A stretch of 33,137 nucleotides of DNA from Syntrophomonas sp. UBA4911. GTDB taxonomy: Bacteria > Bacillota > Syntrophomonadia > Syntrophomonadales > Syntrophomonadaceae. Of this stretch, positions 16,573 through 24,646 are shown in pieces. Under the pieces are notes generated by a model. It ran no database searches. It had not been told where the DNA came from and saw nothing but the letters and a program-made list of their open reading frames with translations. Both the position numbers and the translations under genes were made by a program. The stretch lies in NCBI GenBank assembly GCA_002398105.1, contig DHCD01000109.1, positions 28,495 through 61,631 of the forward strand. The letters are read 5' to 3'. Every line of letters starts with the position of its first letter. Within the stretch, counting starts at the first letter, position 1.

Positions 16573-16656
16573 GATATCCCTGACTGCTCCTTCTCTCGCT
16601 GAATGGAGGAGGGGAGAACCTATTGAGGTCTTTGTCGTTCATAGTTCATAAATAAG

Positions 16657-16692
16657 AGGCCGGGCATCTTAATCACAGATACCCGGCCTTTC
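16657..16692 (+). terminator. terminator after glnA
   Basis: AGGCCGGGCATCT (16657-16669) pairs with AGATACCCGGCCT (16677-16689) with one mismatch and a seven-base loop, followed by a short TTT. It lies 85 bases after the glnA stop. The T run is short, so efficiency is uncertain. Confidence 0.6.
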
Positions 16693-16797
16693 CGTCCTTA
16701 AAAATTATTAACTAAATACGTCGTCCCATGACGGCAATAAGATTCATATATTTACCTGCTCCGGCCTCCATAACCCGGTAAAAGATAAAATAGTAAT

Positions 16798-16831
16798 CTA
16801 CCAGGCAAATGTTATTGTATTTACCTGGTAG
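16798..16831 (-). terminator. hairpin terminator of the minus-strand unit
   Basis: CTACCAGGCAAAT (16798-16810) and ATTTACCTGGTAG (16819-16831) pair over 13 positions with one mismatch around an eight-base loop, 27 bases after the stop of the minus-strand binding-domain gene. The downstream bases on the minus strand are A/T-rich, not a clean T run. Confidence 0.5.
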
Positions 16832-16857
16832 ATAGGAATGGAGTAAATGAGGAGTGA

Positions 16858-17490
16858 TTAGCTTTGTTGTGCTGCTGCCCGCAGGGCTATATTGAAAGTA
16901 TCTCTTAAATCAGCGTTATTAAAAATGACATACAGGGGGCGGATAAAGGTCATGGACTCAATGGCATAGATATTATCAAGATGATTATTGGCCATTATAT
17001 ATTCTTTAACCCCTCGGTCAAAAACCCCTAAATCAACCTCACCCCTGCTGATAGCCGTTAATAAAGACTCGGCATTAGGGTAAGTTTTTTTGATTTCCTC
17101 TTTAAGGGCATCAATTTCTGCACCGTTGGTATAGCCTTCAATTACCCCCAGGCTTAATCCTAATGTTTCTATTTCACCATAACTATTGATCTTCAGCTCA
17201 GGGTTGGAAGTGACCACTTCCGTTACAGCATTACGAAAAAGGTCGGAAAAATAAAAACGCTTTTTGCGTTCAGGAGTATCCTGAACCTGAAATGCCGCTT
17301 CCAGTTCACCCTTATCCAACTCCGATATTACTGCTTCCCAATCCTTGATTACAACATCAGCCGTCAATCCGACCTGCTGAAACAAGGTGGTGATTTTTTC
17401 ATAATCCTGGCCGGCGATAGTTCCATCGGGCAAATAATATTGATAAGGGGGAAAAGGATCCGCACCGACCCTGATTCTATTCGACTCCAT
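16858..17490 (-). CDS. solute-binding domain (SBP_bac_3-like) protein without signal peptide
   Basis: A 210-residue protein resembling family 3 periplasmic amino-acid-binding domains: RVGADPFPPYQYYLPDG at the start, a DWEAVISELDKGELEAAF stretch, then GVIEGYTNG and ISRGEVDLGVFDRG. Such proteins normally carry a secretion signal, but here the domain begins within five residues of the start, with no hydrophobic leader or lipobox. I place the start at the ATG at 17490 because AGGAGGGG lies 4 bases upstream; a GTG at 17505 would read through that site. It follows the NicX/M29-like gene with 67 bases between. A cytosolic ligand-binding or sensory role is inferred. Loss of an exported N-terminus is the alternative. 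Confidence 0.75.
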   Translation of the reverse strand: MESNRIRVGADPFPPYQYYLPDGTIAGQDYEKITTLFQQVGLTADVVIKDWEAVISELDKGELEAAFQVQDTPERKKRFYFSDLFRNAVTEVVTSNPELKINSYGEIETLGLSLGVIEGYTNGAEIDALKEEIKKTYPNAESLLTAISRGEVDLGVFDRGVKEYIMANNHLDNIYAIESMTFIRPLYVIFNNADLRDTFNIALRAAAQQS

Positions 17491-17519
17491 TATGCCCCTC
17501 CTCACTGATAGATACCCAA

Positions 17520-17542
17520 CGTATGCCCTTAAAGAGCATACG
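17520..17542 (-). other. intercistronic hairpin
   Basis: CGTATGC (17520-17526) pairs perfectly with GCATACG (17536-17542), with an inner CT/AG extension, between the stop of the NicX/M29-like gene and the start of the binding-domain gene. There is no T run, so it is more likely an mRNA-stability or processing hairpin than a terminator. Confidence 0.5.
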
Positions 17543-17557
17543 CCGGATCATGACTGC

Positions 17558-18604
17558 TTATTTGCCTAATTTCGCGGCTAAAGCTTTCAAGGTCGGTTCG
17601 ATAAAGACCCCCTGGTCGAGAATCTTAACATTGTCCAGGAACACCGTACACTCCAGGCAGATTCCGTCAATGTGGCTTTTGGCCTCCCGCGGAGCTCCTC
17701 CCGAATAGTTGGAGCCCTGGTGGCCAAACCCCCACTCGGTGCTTCCCCAAACTCTTTCATCTTCAGTGGTGGTTCCTTCCAGTTTGGCATTGGGGTTGCA
17801 TCCGTAGCAGACGTGGGCGGCTATATACATATTGGGGTCGTCTAATTTCTTATAGTACGCCCGCAGGATATCGGCCTGCTTGCCTCCTTTGATTTCCTGG
17901 ATTCTGCCCTTTTCCACCACATATATCACCGGTTCGGTCAAAAAGCCCAACTCGGCATCGCCGCCGCCGCTGATGGTTCCGTCGAAAGCGATAACTCCGT
18001 TAATGCTTTCCTCCACCGGTGCCCATCCGATCTGACCCAGCAGGAAATGGCCGCCCGGCTGATCATATATGATTTCATTGTTTACCGGCCGCTGGGGATC
18101 CATCAGGAAGCTGACATCAGTACCGGCGTCATTAGTAATCCTCACCTTTTTCGCCTTTTTGGTCATAGCGGTAAGGGTATCCTGGAATTCTTTCTGGATA
18201 TCAATATCCACCTGACCGATGCAACGCACAATCCGGTCTATTCCCAGACCTCCCAGCATCACCTGCCTGGTTCGGCCGTTAGTAACCGCCGCATCCCAGA
18301 TAGGAGAATAAAGCAGCCACTGGTCATTCATTTCAATCCAGACATCGGTTTTATCGGCACAGGCAATCAGCGGTTCCGGTAAATAAGGCATAGTCAGGGC
18401 GCCATATCCTTTGGGGGTGGAGTGCCAGGCCAGCATAACCTTAGCTCCGAGCATCTCGGATACTTTGGCAATTTCTTCAGCTACCCGGAAATCCGCCCTG
18501 GAATCAATGGTAATCAGAACACTTTCACCTTTTTTTACCCTTACCTGGTCATGCATCAGTTTGTAGGCCGCTTGTGATAGTTCTAAATCTAAGTAACTGG
18601 GCAT
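17558..18604 (-). CDS. NicX/M29 aminopeptidase-like metalloenzyme
   Basis: A 348-residue member of the superfamily joining M29 leucyl aminopeptidases (COG2309) and the 2,5-dihydroxypyridine dioxygenase NicX. The candidate metal site near the C-terminus is His264 (AAHVCYG), Glu290 (GSTEWGFGHQG) and the HxD pair His311/Asp313 (KSHIDG). As I recall, NicX uses His265, His318 and Asp320, so the spacing is close. A strict anaerobe would not be expected to use an oxygen-dependent ring cleaver, so a hydrolase on a peptide or heterocycle is the simpler inference. The ATG at 18604 follows AAGGAGG. Upstream in the same direction is an NCS1 permease gene; a binding-domain gene follows. Confidence 0.75.
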   Translation of the reverse strand: MPSYLDLELSQAAYKLMHDQVRVKKGESVLITIDSRADFRVAEEIAKVSEMLGAKVMLAWHSTPKGYGALTMPYLPEPLIACADKTDVWIEMNDQWLLYSPIWDAAVTNGRTRQVMLGGLGIDRIVRCIGQVDIDIQKEFQDTLTAMTKKAKKVRITNDAGTDVSFLMDPQRPVNNEIIYDQPGGHFLLGQIGWAPVEESINGVIAFDGTISGGGDAELGFLTEPVIYVVEKGRIQEIKGGKQADILRAYYKKLDDPNMYIAAHVCYGCNPNAKLEGTTTEDERVWGSTEWGFGHQGSNYSGGAPREAKSHIDGICLECTVFLDNVKILDQGVFIEPTLKALAAKLGK

Positions 18605-18737
18605 TTGTATCTACCTCCTTGTAGTTTTTATAATACTGAATGGCTGGTTTGAGCACTCATTGCGCAGCTCTTCTGCTCTGGCTTTAGCTGAATTCAATTT
18701 ATCTTAACCACCGACCCAGGTGCCTTAACCGATAACT

Positions 18738-20054
18738 TTACTCGAAAGTAGTAACTTTTTTAAACTCGACAATGGAGGTTTTGGTAGCTGCTCCGTATAT
18801 CCTCATGCCAAAATAATATACGATGCCGGCCACCAGCAAAGAGTTGATGGAAGGAATACCGGTCTGGACAAAATAACCCACCAGGAAGCCGCAAATCCAG
18901 CTAACAATGGCAATGGGATTCCATATTTCGGTTTCCGGCGGCAACCCATTTTTATTTATCCGGCTCTCTTCCAATTCTCGACGGTTGCGTTTTAATATAA
19001 AATAATCAATGACCATGATCCCAACCACCGGCGGTATCGCTACTCCCAACAACACCAGGAAGCCGATGAACTTATCCACAATGCCGATGGCAGAGAGAAA
19101 AGATCCCACCAGTCCCAGCACAATTGTCATCTGCACCCGGCTTACTTTCCCCTTGGATACGATGTTGAGAGCGTTAGTCAGTCCCAAACTGGATGAGTAT
19201 AGATTGATATCATTAATCTTAAGGGTGGAGAAAATTACAATAGCAGCGCCCAGCCAGCCGGATAAAGTGATCATGATAGTAATAATATCTGAAGATTTTG
19301 CCGCATGAGCCATCAATATGGCTATCAGGCAAATACCTAATTCGCCCACAAAAGTGCTGATCATCGTCATCCAGAATACATCCATGCCTTTGCTTAAGAA
19401 TCTGGCTATATCAGGCGTAGTCGCAACACCCACTACAAAGCCGCCCGTTACCATGGTGGTAGCGACTCCAAAAGACAGTAGAGGACCTGGCGGCGGCGAT
19501 GCCATAAGGGAGCCCAGGGATTGCCCTGAAAGCATGTGGAAGGCGGCTATTCCTACTGCAAATAAGAACAGGGGTAAAGCAATATTGGCCGTCCAGCTTA
19601 AAAATTTAAAGCCGTAGGCCACAATAGCAATCAGCGCGATACCGGTTATCATTGACCATATGGGGACATTAAACCATCCTGTTGCCTGGTGCATGCCTAT
19701 AGCTGTGATCCCGTTTTGTACCCCGAACCATCCGGTCAATGAAATTGCCACTATAAGGCCGATAAGAAATGAACCGATTTTTCCAAAGCCGGTCCAGCGG
19801 GTTAAAAGGCTGGTAGACATACCTTCTTTAGCTGCCATGACTCCTACTGCCAAACCAATGCCCTCTAAAATTACACTGCCCCAGAATACTGCCCAAAAAG
19901 CATCCCAGAATTTCATGCCAAATCCCAGCGTGGCACCTAATAACAACTGTGAGGTACAAGCAAAGTAGCCAAGCCTTACCACGGTTACCCGCCACATTGC
20001 TTGGCGATCTTCCGGCGCTACCCGAACCACGGAATAATCATCATGATTAGTCAC
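18738..20054 (-). CDS. NCS1/CodB-type nucleobase-cation symporter
   Basis: A polytopic membrane transporter of about 438 residues with roughly twelve hydrophobic segments, resembling cytosine permease CodB and the NCS1 family that carries purines, pyrimidines, hydantoins or related rings. Family features include RLGYFACTSQLLLGATLG in span 1, TGWFGVQNG in span 3, and PPPGPLLSFGVATTMVTGGFVVGV further on. The start is set at GTG 20054, which lies 8 bases after GAGGAGG; the TTG at 20060 is only 2 bases from that site. A candidate promoter and palindrome lie about 250-285 bases upstream. Its next downstream gene encodes the NicX/M29-like enzyme, suggesting uptake of that enzyme's substrate. Confidence 0.88.
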   Translation of the reverse strand: MTNHDDYSVVRVAPEDRQAMWRVTVVRLGYFACTSQLLLGATLGFGMKFWDAFWAVFWGSVILEGIGLAVGVMAAKEGMSTSLLTRWTGFGKIGSFLIGLIVAISLTGWFGVQNGITAIGMHQATGWFNVPIWSMITGIALIAIVAYGFKFLSWTANIALPLFLFAVGIAAFHMLSGQSLGSLMASPPPGPLLSFGVATTMVTGGFVVGVATTPDIARFLSKGMDVFWMTMISTFVGELGICLIAILMAHAAKSSDIITIMITLSGWLGAAIVIFSTLKINDINLYSSSLGLTNALNIVSKGKVSRVQMTIVLGLVGSFLSAIGIVDKFIGFLVLLGVAIPPVVGIMVIDYFILKRNRRELEESRINKNGLPPETEIWNPIAIVSWICGFLVGYFVQTGIPSINSLLVAGIVYYFGMRIYGAATKTSIVEFKKVTTFE

Positions 20055-20297
20055 AGGCAAAACCTCCTCGTTTATTTCTTTGGGCTACAGCAAACATATC
20101 TTTTCCTGAATCGCGAATAATTATAAATCGCACCACCAAATAGTTTAGAAATCCCACCTATTTTTTAAAAAGAAATTCTACCTTGCCGGAAAAACCTATT
20201 GCTTCTCCATCACTCCTTTGCCGCCGGTAGACTACTTACCGTCAAAGCCCGTACAACATTACCAGATGCTTAAACTTTCCACTTCAAAAGCAAACTA

Positions 20298-20327
20298 ATG
20301 ATAGCACCTCGCCCAAGATTTTGTCAG
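20298..20327 (-). promoter_or_regulatory. candidate promoter of the permease unit
   Basis: On the minus strand, CTGACA (20322-20327) and TATCAT (20298-20303) are separated by 18 bases, giving a plausible sigma-A promoter with a leader of about 240 bases. The rest of the 20061-20297 leader holds no feature I recognise apart from A/T-rich stretches. Confidence 0.35.
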
Positions 20328-20328
20328 C

Positions 20329-20340
20329 GTTTCCGGAAAC
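20329..20340. promoter_or_regulatory. 12-bp perfect palindrome beside the promoter
   Basis: GTTTCCGGAAAC is a perfect palindrome ending one base upstream of the candidate -35 box of the permease unit, a position suited to an activator site. The PucR-family regulator encoded next door is an obvious candidate binder, but this is inference. Confidence 0.4.
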
Positions 20341-20384
20341 AAAAAAATGGCCGTGATATGTGCTTCTGCACATATTACGGCCAT
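20341..20384 (-). terminator. strong intrinsic terminator of the pucR gene
   Basis: A 17-bp stem (20347-20363 with 20368-20384, one G-T pair) with a four-base loop is followed on the minus strand by a run of at least six T. It lies 26 bases after the regulator's stop codon, separating it from the permease unit. Confidence 0.9.
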
Positions 20385-20410
20385 TGGGGGCATAAATCTA
20401 AATTCCTGAA

Positions 20411-22039
20411 TTAGCTGCAAATTTCCATTGCCATAAGAAAATTAAGTAAATGAGGCATCTCAAAAGGAGAGTATCCGTATATCTCAATAATTTTGTTTTT
20501 CCGTTGCAACATGGTATTGCGGTGAACGTATAATTTTTGAGCCACGGTGCTGACATTGCCATTGAATGCCAGCAATTGAAAAAGACTTTCGGTAAGATCG
20601 GAATGATGTGCGGCATCATAGTCTTTCAATGGTGTTAATAGGCATTTGCACATCTCCAATGCTTGTTGTTCTTCGCGGATAATGCGTAACTTATGCAAAA
20701 ACCATACGTCTTTATAAAACACAATCTTGTTTTCCCCGTAGTGTTCTCTCCCTAATATTGCCGCCTGGAAAGCCTGATTATAGGCATTGGGAATATCCCG
20801 GACATTGTCAAAATAGTTGCTTATCCCCAGGGAAACCGAGCTGATCTGTTCTCTGTGAAACAAGACCATGATTTTATTGCTGATTTCCTGCAAATCAAGT
20901 GCATTATCATTACTGGCAAGAAAGACAATTACCGTATCACTGCGAAAGGTTACGTTATTATCGTGATCGTATTGATACAAAACTTTGGTGAGGTAAGGCA
21001 GAATGACGGTTTTTATATAATCCGCCGTTTCCCGCTTTTCGCCGGATTTCATTATGGTCTGCAACAAATTGATATTGATCAGGATAATGGTGTTTTTACG
21101 GGCAATATCCAATCCGGCTTCTCTCCCTCGTTTTACCGCAACTTCTTCCGAGGGAAAATTCCATACCAGTAAGTCTCCCAAATATTCCTGCAGATACTTT
21201 TCTTTTACATCCAGCATTTTATCTCTCCGGCTGAAAAGCAGCTTACAGGATACGGAAAGCTGATTAAGCAAATCCAGGGTGGTTTTATTTACATAATTGG
21301 AACCGCTGCTCAACACAATAAAACCGAAAAAATTCTTCTGCGAGCGGATTAGGGAAATAAGCAGTTTTTTTTCTCCCATTTCGATAATGGTAAATCCCTT
21401 GGGAGAGCAGGCATCTATGACATCGTTAAAATGCTCTTTTAAATAAGTCGATTCATATTCAACCTGGGTGGGACTTTTATCGGAATATATTTTTTCACAA
21501 TAAATATCGTAATAAGAAATTTTGCGTTTTTCTTTACGGGAAACTTTTTTAAAGACGTTGTTCATATCGTCCTCGTTGATTATTAAATCCAAAAAATCAG
21601 CGCGGATATTGAAATAATCATTTGAGGCCGGTATAGTCTGGTCTTCTTTATTCAATTCATTGATAATGGGAGTTAATATTTCGATATACGAGCTTTCCGG
21701 TTTGGCAATAATCAAGGGGAAATGGTATTCGTTGCATAAGTCTATAATTTCCGGATCCATTTCTTTGATCCAAAGATCAATATGACAAACTACCAGACCG
21801 CAGCAGCCGCAGTTAGCGAGAGTGCGGATTACTACTTTTTGCATTTCCACATTATCCTTAATGGCGTAAAAAGCAGTAATATACATCTGATTTTTAATAA
21901 CCCAACGGGCTATTCCCGGTTCCGCCACCTCCATAACACTGATGCTCTCAATGACATTATCCAGCCGGTCTTGACCGGCAACCACACTGGCTCCGGCAAG
22001 AGCGCTGGTTTTTAATGCGTCTCTTATAGTTAACTGCAT
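20411..22039 (-). CDS. PucR-family transcriptional regulator
   Basis: A 542-residue regulator with an N-terminal PucR ligand domain (about residues 8-125, LTIRDALK through LIIAKPESSYIEILTPI), a central GGDEF-like CdaR domain (about 290-420), and a C-terminal PucR-type HTH (about 480-540, LLAFNGNVSTVAQKLYVHRNTMLQRKNKI). PucR proteins activate purine catabolism genes in Bacillus, and relatives control other nitrogen-compound pathways. The ATG at 22039 follows GGGGGG at 8 bases. It lies 23 bases after the dipeptidase gene and is probably co-transcribed with it. The permease unit directly downstream is a likely target. Confidence 0.9.
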   Translation of the reverse strand: MQLTIRDALKTSALAGASVVAGQDRLDNVIESISVMEVAEPGIARWVIKNQMYITAFYAIKDNVEMQKVVIRTLANCGCCGLVVCHIDLWIKEMDPEIIDLCNEYHFPLIIAKPESSYIEILTPIINELNKEDQTIPASNDYFNIRADFLDLIINEDDMNNVFKKVSRKEKRKISYYDIYCEKIYSDKSPTQVEYESTYLKEHFNDVIDACSPKGFTIIEMGEKKLLISLIRSQKNFFGFIVLSSGSNYVNKTTLDLLNQLSVSCKLLFSRRDKMLDVKEKYLQEYLGDLLVWNFPSEEVAVKRGREAGLDIARKNTIILININLLQTIMKSGEKRETADYIKTVILPYLTKVLYQYDHDNNVTFRSDTVIVFLASNDNALDLQEISNKIMVLFHREQISSVSLGISNYFDNVRDIPNAYNQAFQAAILGREHYGENKIVFYKDVWFLHKLRIIREEQQALEMCKCLLTPLKDYDAAHHSDLTESLFQLLAFNGNVSTVAQKLYVHRNTMLQRKNKIIEIYGYSPFEMPHLLNFLMAMEICS

Positions 22040-22062
22040 TTTTAACCCCCCGCCAGTGCTTT

Positions 22063-23472
22063 TTAATACAAAGCGTCAATTGCCAATAGGGCAAAAACAT
22101 AAATTTTTATAGCTGTCATCATATCAGTAATATAAATACATTCATCAGGCATATGCTCATTGCCGCGGCCATCGGCAAAGGGCAGCCGGCGATTAGGAAA
22201 ATGCGGACCAAAGCAGACCGAATTCGGAATTTTACGGGCATAGGTGGCTGCCGCCTCAGTATAAGGGACTTCCTTATCACCGCTGATCTCATTATAAATA
22301 TCGGTAAGTATCTGTACTACCGGCTGATGAGGATCAAAAAAGCCGGGAGGATTTAAGGCAGTCTTTTCTACGGTAAATCCAAGGCTGGTAACCTTATCGG
22401 TCAAACGTCGGATAACTTCTTCTCCTTGGGCGCAAATAGGGTAGCGGATATTGAAATTGACCTGCAAAGCGCCGGTATTTCTGGAGGAAAGGATACCGGC
22501 AATATGGGTAAGCTTGCCGGTATATTCATCTTCCATGGCAATATTGAGGCCTTCGCCATAATAATCGCTTAAGAAGGATGCAATATGGGAAAGCACCCTG
22601 GAATCTTCCGGGGTCATAAAGGGAGCCCCGGCCAGCTTATGGCAAAGCAGATAAATAGCGTTGATCGAACCTTGAGGAGCAGCGGCATGGCTGGATTTGC
22701 CCTGAGCAGTGATACGGATATACCCGCCTTCCGCTTGGACCTGAAGGTTGCTGCCGGCTAAATACTCCCGGGCTTGTTCATAGGCAACGTTTTTTACCAG
22801 TAGACTGGCGTGGTCGGCAACTACATTGGATACGCTGCCTCCCTCGGCCGCGACTATATTGCCGTTTAAAGCCGGAGAAAGGATGTCGGCGGTCAGCATG
22901 CCCTTTTCTCCGTAAGAAACCGGAAATTGTCCGTCCGCAATCAGGGAAAAGACCGGCAGTTTTTCCGTATGTTCGAGATAGTACATGATATCCGACATAT
23001 TTTGTTCTTCCTCACAGCCCATGACCAGATGCAGACTATGTTGCAGAGGAATGCCCAGTTCTTTTATACAAGCCATGGCATACATAACCATAACCAAGGG
23101 GCCTTTATCGTCTTTGACCCCCCGGCCGATGAGATATTCGCCTTGCCGGGTACATTGGAAAGGTGGGTAATTCCAGTTGTTGCCTGCCGGAACCACATCC
23201 AGATGAGTAAAAAAGCCGATTTCTTCATCAGCGTCACCCAGATGTAATGAACCATAATAATACCGGTGATTTTCAGCAACAAATCCCAGATCGGCGCCGA
23301 TGGACAAAGCAGTATCCAAGGCTGCCGCACAAGCCGAGCCATAGGGCTTACCGGGTTCAGCCCCGCCGCTGATGCTCGGAATTGCCACCAGAGTACCGAT
23401 ATGATCAATAATTTCCTGCTCCCGGGCTTGTAAAAACGCCTCAATCTGAGCTGATAAAGCGGTTTTATCCAT
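22063..23472 (-). CDS. M20 family dipeptidase (PepV/Sapep type)
   Basis: A metal-dependent dipeptidase of 469 residues. M20 motifs are THLDVVPAG (metal His, catalytic Asp), GRGVKDDKGP (bridging Asp), GCEEEQNMSD (catalytic Glu and metal Glu), DGQFPVSYGEKG, and a C-terminal metal His in GNEHMPDE. PepV/Sapep enzymes cleave dipeptides, including beta-alanyl and D-amino-acid ones. The first in-frame ATG (23493) lacks a ribosome site. I prefer the ATG at 23472, with AAAGGA 12 bases upstream and an N-terminus (MDKTALSAQI) like PepV. It is followed by the PucR-family regulator gene. Confidence 0.88.
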   Translation of the reverse strand: MDKTALSAQIEAFLQAREQEIIDHIGTLVAIPSISGGAEPGKPYGSACAAALDTALSIGADLGFVAENHRYYYGSLHLGDADEEIGFFTHLDVVPAGNNWNYPPFQCTRQGEYLIGRGVKDDKGPLVMVMYAMACIKELGIPLQHSLHLVMGCEEEQNMSDIMYYLEHTEKLPVFSLIADGQFPVSYGEKGMLTADILSPALNGNIVAAEGGSVSNVVADHASLLVKNVAYEQAREYLAGSNLQVQAEGGYIRITAQGKSSHAAAPQGSINAIYLLCHKLAGAPFMTPEDSRVLSHIASFLSDYYGEGLNIAMEDEYTGKLTHIAGILSSRNTGALQVNFNIRYPICAQGEEVIRRLTDKVTSLGFTVEKTALNPPGFFDPHQPVVQILTDIYNEISGDKEVPYTEAAATYARKIPNSVCFGPHFPNRRLPFADGRGNEHMPDECIYITDMMTAIKIYVFALLAIDALY

Positions 23473-23795
23473 AAAAGCAATCATTCCTTTCATTATTGCA
23501 GCGGTGATAAGCAGCCGGTATTGCGAGTGGGTATGTATGCAAATAGCATAAGTGGCTGCGGGATGAAGCCCGGCAGCATATTAGATATCTGATAACAGAA
23601 TATTAGGTGGGGATTTCTTTTTTCCGTCACAGTATACCACAAATACAGCAACATTAAACGGAGTTATAAGTAAATAGAACCAACTCAATGCAGCAAATTA
23701 TTATCCGAAAAGGCGGACCGAAGCCGGGGCATTCGGGTTCAAGCTCGCAGCCTCAACTCCGGCCCGCCTTTGTATCTCTTTTGGGGCTGAGCTTT
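23473..23795. other. intergenic region upstream of the dipeptidase gene
   Basis: No gene is seen. It holds a GC-rich hairpin (23709-23771), a bulged hairpin around GCTGCGGG/CCCGGCAGC near 23550-23580 in the presumed dipeptidase leader, and a TATACT on the minus strand near 23634 that could be a -10 box. Confidence 0.4.
23709..23771 (-). terminator. branched hairpin terminator after the isochorismatase-fold gene
   Basis: AAAGGCGG (23709-23716) pairs with CCGCCTTT (23764-23771), and inside it GCCGG (23723-23727) pairs with CCGGC (23759-23763). On the minus strand the stem ends in CCGCCTTTT, 25 bases after the stop of the hydrolase gene. The large inner loop makes it unusual. Confidence 0.5.
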
Positions 23796-24485
23796 TTATC
23801 CGATTGCGGAACAAAGCTCTTCAGTGTTAATTACATGACAATAAATATTGTTTAAGACTTCCAGCTCATGGTGCTGAATTTTTTCTGTAGCCGCCATACA
23901 GGCATCTTCAATCAGCCACACTTTAAAGCTTTCATCCGCCAGGCTTCTTACGGTACAAGATACGCACTGGTCCGTAAATACGCCGGTCACTATCACCGTA
24001 TCAATATCCAGGTTATGCAGCATCAAGCGTAAACTTGTACCGGTCAAAGCGCTGTCTGTGGTTTTGGTAACAACGATCTCATCATCAATAGGCTTCAAGG
24101 CTTCAACGATCTGTCCCTCTTCCTCATCCAAAGGAAGAAGTAATTCATTAAATCCGGTAGCTTTGTGGTCCAGAGATCTGTCCCGGCCATCTTTCTTATG
24201 ACAGGCAATTCGGGCAAAGATAACCTCCCATTTCTTTTCCCGGAAAAGGTTCAGCAATTTTTTATTGTTGGGGATAACCACTTCTTCTATTTTGTCATAA
24301 AAAGGCTGCCATCGTTCCCAATTGGCCTTTTCCTTTCCGGTTAAATTTTCCCCGGAAGGCCTTCGCACAAATACGTTTTGCATGTCTATCACCAGGAGCG
24401 CTGTTCTTTCCGGATCAATCTCAATTTCGCCAAGATCTTCATCCGGTTCATAATAAAACGATACATAGCGGTCATTTACTCTCAT
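23796..24485 (-). CDS. isochorismatase-fold cysteine amidohydrolase
   Basis: A 229-residue cysteine hydrolase. The catalytic triad is Asp34 (VIDMQNVF), Lys141 (VTKTTDSAL) and Cys174 (FTDQCVSC). The family includes nicotinamidase, N-carbamoylsarcosine amidase, biuret hydrolase and ureidoacrylate hydrolase RutB; the TDQCV context and KTTDSAL point to the carbamoyl/ureido amidohydrolase side rather than isochorismatase itself. The ATG at 24485 follows GAGGAG at about 10 bases. It shares orientation with the dipeptidase and regulator genes but has its own terminator. A role in degrading a ureido or amide intermediate of a ring compound is inferred. Confidence 0.88.
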   Translation of the reverse strand: MRVNDRYVSFYYEPDEDLGEIEIDPERTALLVIDMQNVFVRRPSGENLTGKEKANWERWQPFYDKIEEVVIPNNKKLLNLFREKKWEVIFARIACHKKDGRDRSLDHKATGFNELLLPLDEEEGQIVEALKPIDDEIVVTKTTDSALTGTSLRLMLHNLDIDTVIVTGVFTDQCVSCTVRSLADESFKVWLIEDACMAATEKIQHHELEVLNNIYCHVINTEELCSAIG

Positions 24486-24646
24486 TCCAAATCACTCCTC
24501 ATAAAAAATTAAAATCCTGCTTAAAAACTGCCTCCATCATCCATGCATCATAATTAATATATTATATCCAGTCTTTCAATTATAAAATCCGTTATTGTAT
24601 TTCAGTTTATTATTCACCTCTATATAAGATGGAAGGAGAACGGCCC

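Noticed and set aside
23726..23750. T-arm-like sequence (CGGGTTCAAGCTCG) suggesting a tRNA
   Set aside because: The invariant G53-C61 pair is missing, and no acceptor, D or anticodon stems can be formed around it. It lies inside a terminator-like hairpin.
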